DNA of 6,592 nt, taken from NCBI GenBank assembly GCA_028277325.1, contig JANQGL010000451.1:1-6592 (forward strand), written 5' to 3'. This document shows, one piece after another, positions 5,346-6,592 of the stretch; position 1 is the first letter of the stretch; each line of letters opens with the position of its first letter. A program made the position numbers and the translations under genes. The stretch is from Magnetospira sp. (lineage in GTDB: Bacteria; Pseudomonadota; Alphaproteobacteria; Rhodospirillales; Magnetospiraceae). Below the pieces are notes generated by a model. The model was given only the letters and a program-made list of their open reading frames with translations, was not told the origin of the DNA and did not search any database.

Positions 5346-6013
5346 CCGCCGCCGTTGACCAGCCGCACCGCGACCCGGTCGGCGCCGGCATACATCTCCA
5401 GCGATCCCGCGGCATGGCCCATGGCCTCGCGCAGTTCCTGGGTGTCGTCGAACCCGACCAGCACCATCAGCACCTCGCGGGTGTCGCCGGCGATGCTGGT
5501 CCGTTCGGAATCCGAGGTCGGGCTGCCGAACGGCCCCCGGCGGTCGGCGAACACCGGCAGGCCCTCCAGGTTCAGGTCGCCGCGCCCGATGCCGCGATAG
5601 GTCTCGCCGGCCCCGGCACGGCGGAAGGTGATCGGGCCCTCCACCCGGTCGAGGTCGTAACAGCCGATCGAATAGCCGGTGCGGATCGAGATCAGGTTGG
5701 TGACGTCGACCACCGGATTGATGCGGTACAGGTCGCGGTCCTGCTTGACCCGCCGCAGCAGCGCCTCGGCCGACGGGCGGTAGCGCGCCGGGTCCTTGCC
5801 GAGCGCCCGATAGGCGCGGCGGGTCCCGGCGATCGCCAGCCACTCGGCGATCGGTTCTTGCGCGATCCGGCGCCGGGCCGCCGCCACCGCTTCCTCCAGG
5901 GCCGTGTCGAGACCGCCCGCCGGCGCCTGCGGACTGATCCGACAGCGCAGGCAGCCGAGCGACACGTGCAGTCCGCGTTCGGCGAAATCGCTGGAGACCG
6001 TGATCTCCGTCAT
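5342..6013 (-). CDS. Stand-alone B3/4 (PheT editing-type) domain protein
   Basis: Predicted 223-residue cytosolic protein consisting mainly of the B3/B4 domain, which in the phenylalanyl-tRNA synthetase beta subunit hydrolyses mischarged tRNA. The match is clearest at residues 96-122 (YRINPVVDVTN, then RTGYSIGCYDLD), corresponding to the conserved core of PheT, and at 151-175 (GLPVFADRRGPFGSP... and ERTSI). Residues about 1-60 form the N-terminal lead-in seen in free-standing members. No synthetase catalytic domain is present, so a role as a trans-editing deacylase is expected. One characterised type, CtdA, clears canavanyl-tRNA(Arg); that I recall from the literature, and assignment to it here is inference from the neighbour. 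The ATG at 6013-6011 has an AAGGA about 5 nt upstream. The gene overlaps the exporter by 4 nt and is divergent from miaA. Confidence 0.88.
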   Translation of the reverse strand: MTEITVSSDFAERGLHVSLGCLRCRISPQAPAGGLDTALEEAVAAARRRIAQEPIAEWLAIAGTRRAYRALGKDPARYRPSAEALLRRVKQDRDLYRINPVVDVTNLISIRTGYSIGCYDLDRVEGPITFRRAGAGETYRGIGRGDLNLEGLPVFADRRGPFGSPTSDSERTSIAGDTREVLMVLVGFDDTQELREAMGHAAGSLEMYAGADRVAVRLVNGGG

Positions 6014-6081
6014 GCCATCCTTGCCCCGTCGCGCGGCGGTTGCCAAACCGTATGTTGTCACTCGTATGTAATGGCTTCCAC
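6014..6081. promoter_or_regulatory. Divergent promoter region between the B3/4 gene and miaA
   Basis: These 68 bases must hold both promoters. A direct repeat CGTATGT occurs at 6049-6055 and 6063-6069, 14 nt apart and less GC-rich than the surroundings. Toward miaA, TTGCCA (6040-6045) and TTGTCA (6055-6060) each match five of six -35 positions, but no good -10 follows at 16-18 nt, so no transcription start is claimed. No clear Shine-Dalgarno precedes miaA. Confidence 0.35.
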
Positions 6082-6592
6082 ATGACGAATGCAAGACCGG
6101 TGACGATCCTCGCCGGCCCCACCGCGAGTGGCAAGTCGCACCTGGCCTTGCGCCTGGCGGAGGCAAGCGGCGGATGGATCGTCAACGGCGACAGCATGCA
6201 GGTCTACCGCGAACTGGCCATCCTCACGGCGCGTCCCGGCGCCGCCGAGACGGCGCGCCGGCCGCACCGGCTGTACGGCGTCCTGTCCGGCGCCGAGGCC
6301 TGCTCGGTGGCCCGCTGGCTGGACATGGCGGTGGCCGAGATCCGCGCCGCCTGGTCGGCCGGGGCGCATCCCGTCGTGGCCGGCGGCACGGGACTGTATC
6401 TGCGCGCCTTGATCGAAGGCTTGTCGCCGCTGCCCGAGATTCCACCCGACGCACGGGCCGCGGCGCGGGCCTTGCATGCCGAGCTTGGCGGTGCCGAATT
6501 CCGCGGACGTCTGGCGCGGCTCGACCCGGAGGCGGCGGCGCGACTGCCCGAGGGCGACGCGCAACGGCTGATCCGCGCCTACGAGGTGATGG
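6082..6592 (+). CDS. miaA: tRNA dimethylallyltransferase MiaA, 3' part cut by window edge
   Basis: The first 170 codons of a protein normally about 300 residues long. MiaA transfers a dimethylallyl group to N6 of A37 in tRNAs that read codons beginning with U, which stabilises codon pairing. Visible motifs: the P-loop GPTASGKS at residues 12-19, NGDSMQVYR at 35-43 (D37 as the likely general base), the GGTGLYLRALIEGL stretch at 101-114, and DAQRLIRAYEV at 159-169, all standard for the family. The ATG at 6082 places the P-loop about 11 residues from the N-terminus, as usual. An alternative in-frame ATG at 6052 would add ten residues without resemblance to the family and is less likely. Neither start has a clear Shine-Dalgarno. 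The gene is divergent from the B3/4 gene. Confidence 0.95.
   Translation, partial: MTNARPVTILAGPTASGKSHLALRLAEASGGWIVNGDSMQVYRELAILTARPGAAETARRPHRLYGVLSGAEACSVARWLDMAVAEIRAAWSAGAHPVVAGGTGLYLRALIEGLSPLPEIPPDARAAARALHAELGGAEFRGRLARLDPEAAARLPEGDAQRLIRAYEVM

Noticed and set aside
4740..6197. 485-codon minus-strand frame that would fuse a large N-terminal extension to the exporter
   Set aside because: The N-terminal part is an out-of-frame reading of the B3/4 gene, rich in Arg/Gly/Pro. The exporter has normal family length from the GTG at 5345, which overlaps the B3/4 stop in the usual coupled manner.

Overview
The window is strongly GC-rich, with G/C at most third codon positions, and its genes look like those of an alphaproteobacterium, most likely a Rhodospirillales/Azospirillales-type organism. 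That placement rests on general resemblance (exported cytochrome c556, a LOG-uppP pair, short high-GC intergenic regions) and not on a marker gene. I see no rRNA, tRNA, CRISPR array, transposon or phage gene. This is an ordinary chromosomal housekeeping and accessory stretch.

Layout, left to right. (i) A GNAT acetyltransferase on the minus strand whose 3' end is cut by the window edge. (ii) A 265-base gap carrying a strong hairpin that probably terminates the next minus-strand gene. (iii) A minus-strand, exported cytochrome c556/c'-type protein. (iv) A 166-base divergent promoter region with three dyad symmetries that look like regulator sites. (v) A plus-strand pair, a LOG-family phosphoribohydrolase and the undecaprenyl-diphosphatase UppP, separated by 4 nt and probably translationally coupled. 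(vi) A 154-base leader containing a PHO-box-like direct repeat. (vii) An exported PhoD-like alkaline phosphatase/phosphodiesterase. (viii) A very small c-type cytochrome whose export signal is encoded in frame but has no ordinary start codon. (ix) A minus-strand operon, convergent with it and overlapping its 3' end: a stand-alone B3/4 (PheT editing-type) domain protein followed, with a 4-nt overlap, by a LysE/ArgO-type basic amino-acid exporter. (x) Divergent from that operon, the first 170 codons of miaA, cut by the right edge.

How the parts work together. The phosphatase is probably a phosphate-starvation gene, as judged from the PHO-box-like repeat upstream. UppP recycles the lipid carrier for cell-wall synthesis. 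The most interesting unit is the B3/4-ArgO operon: a protein of the type that clears mischarged tRNA, co-translated with an exporter of the type that removes arginine-like amino acids. I infer a possible defence against a toxic arginine analogue such as canavanine. Both miaA and the B3/4 protein act on tRNA and share a 68-base divergent promoter region.
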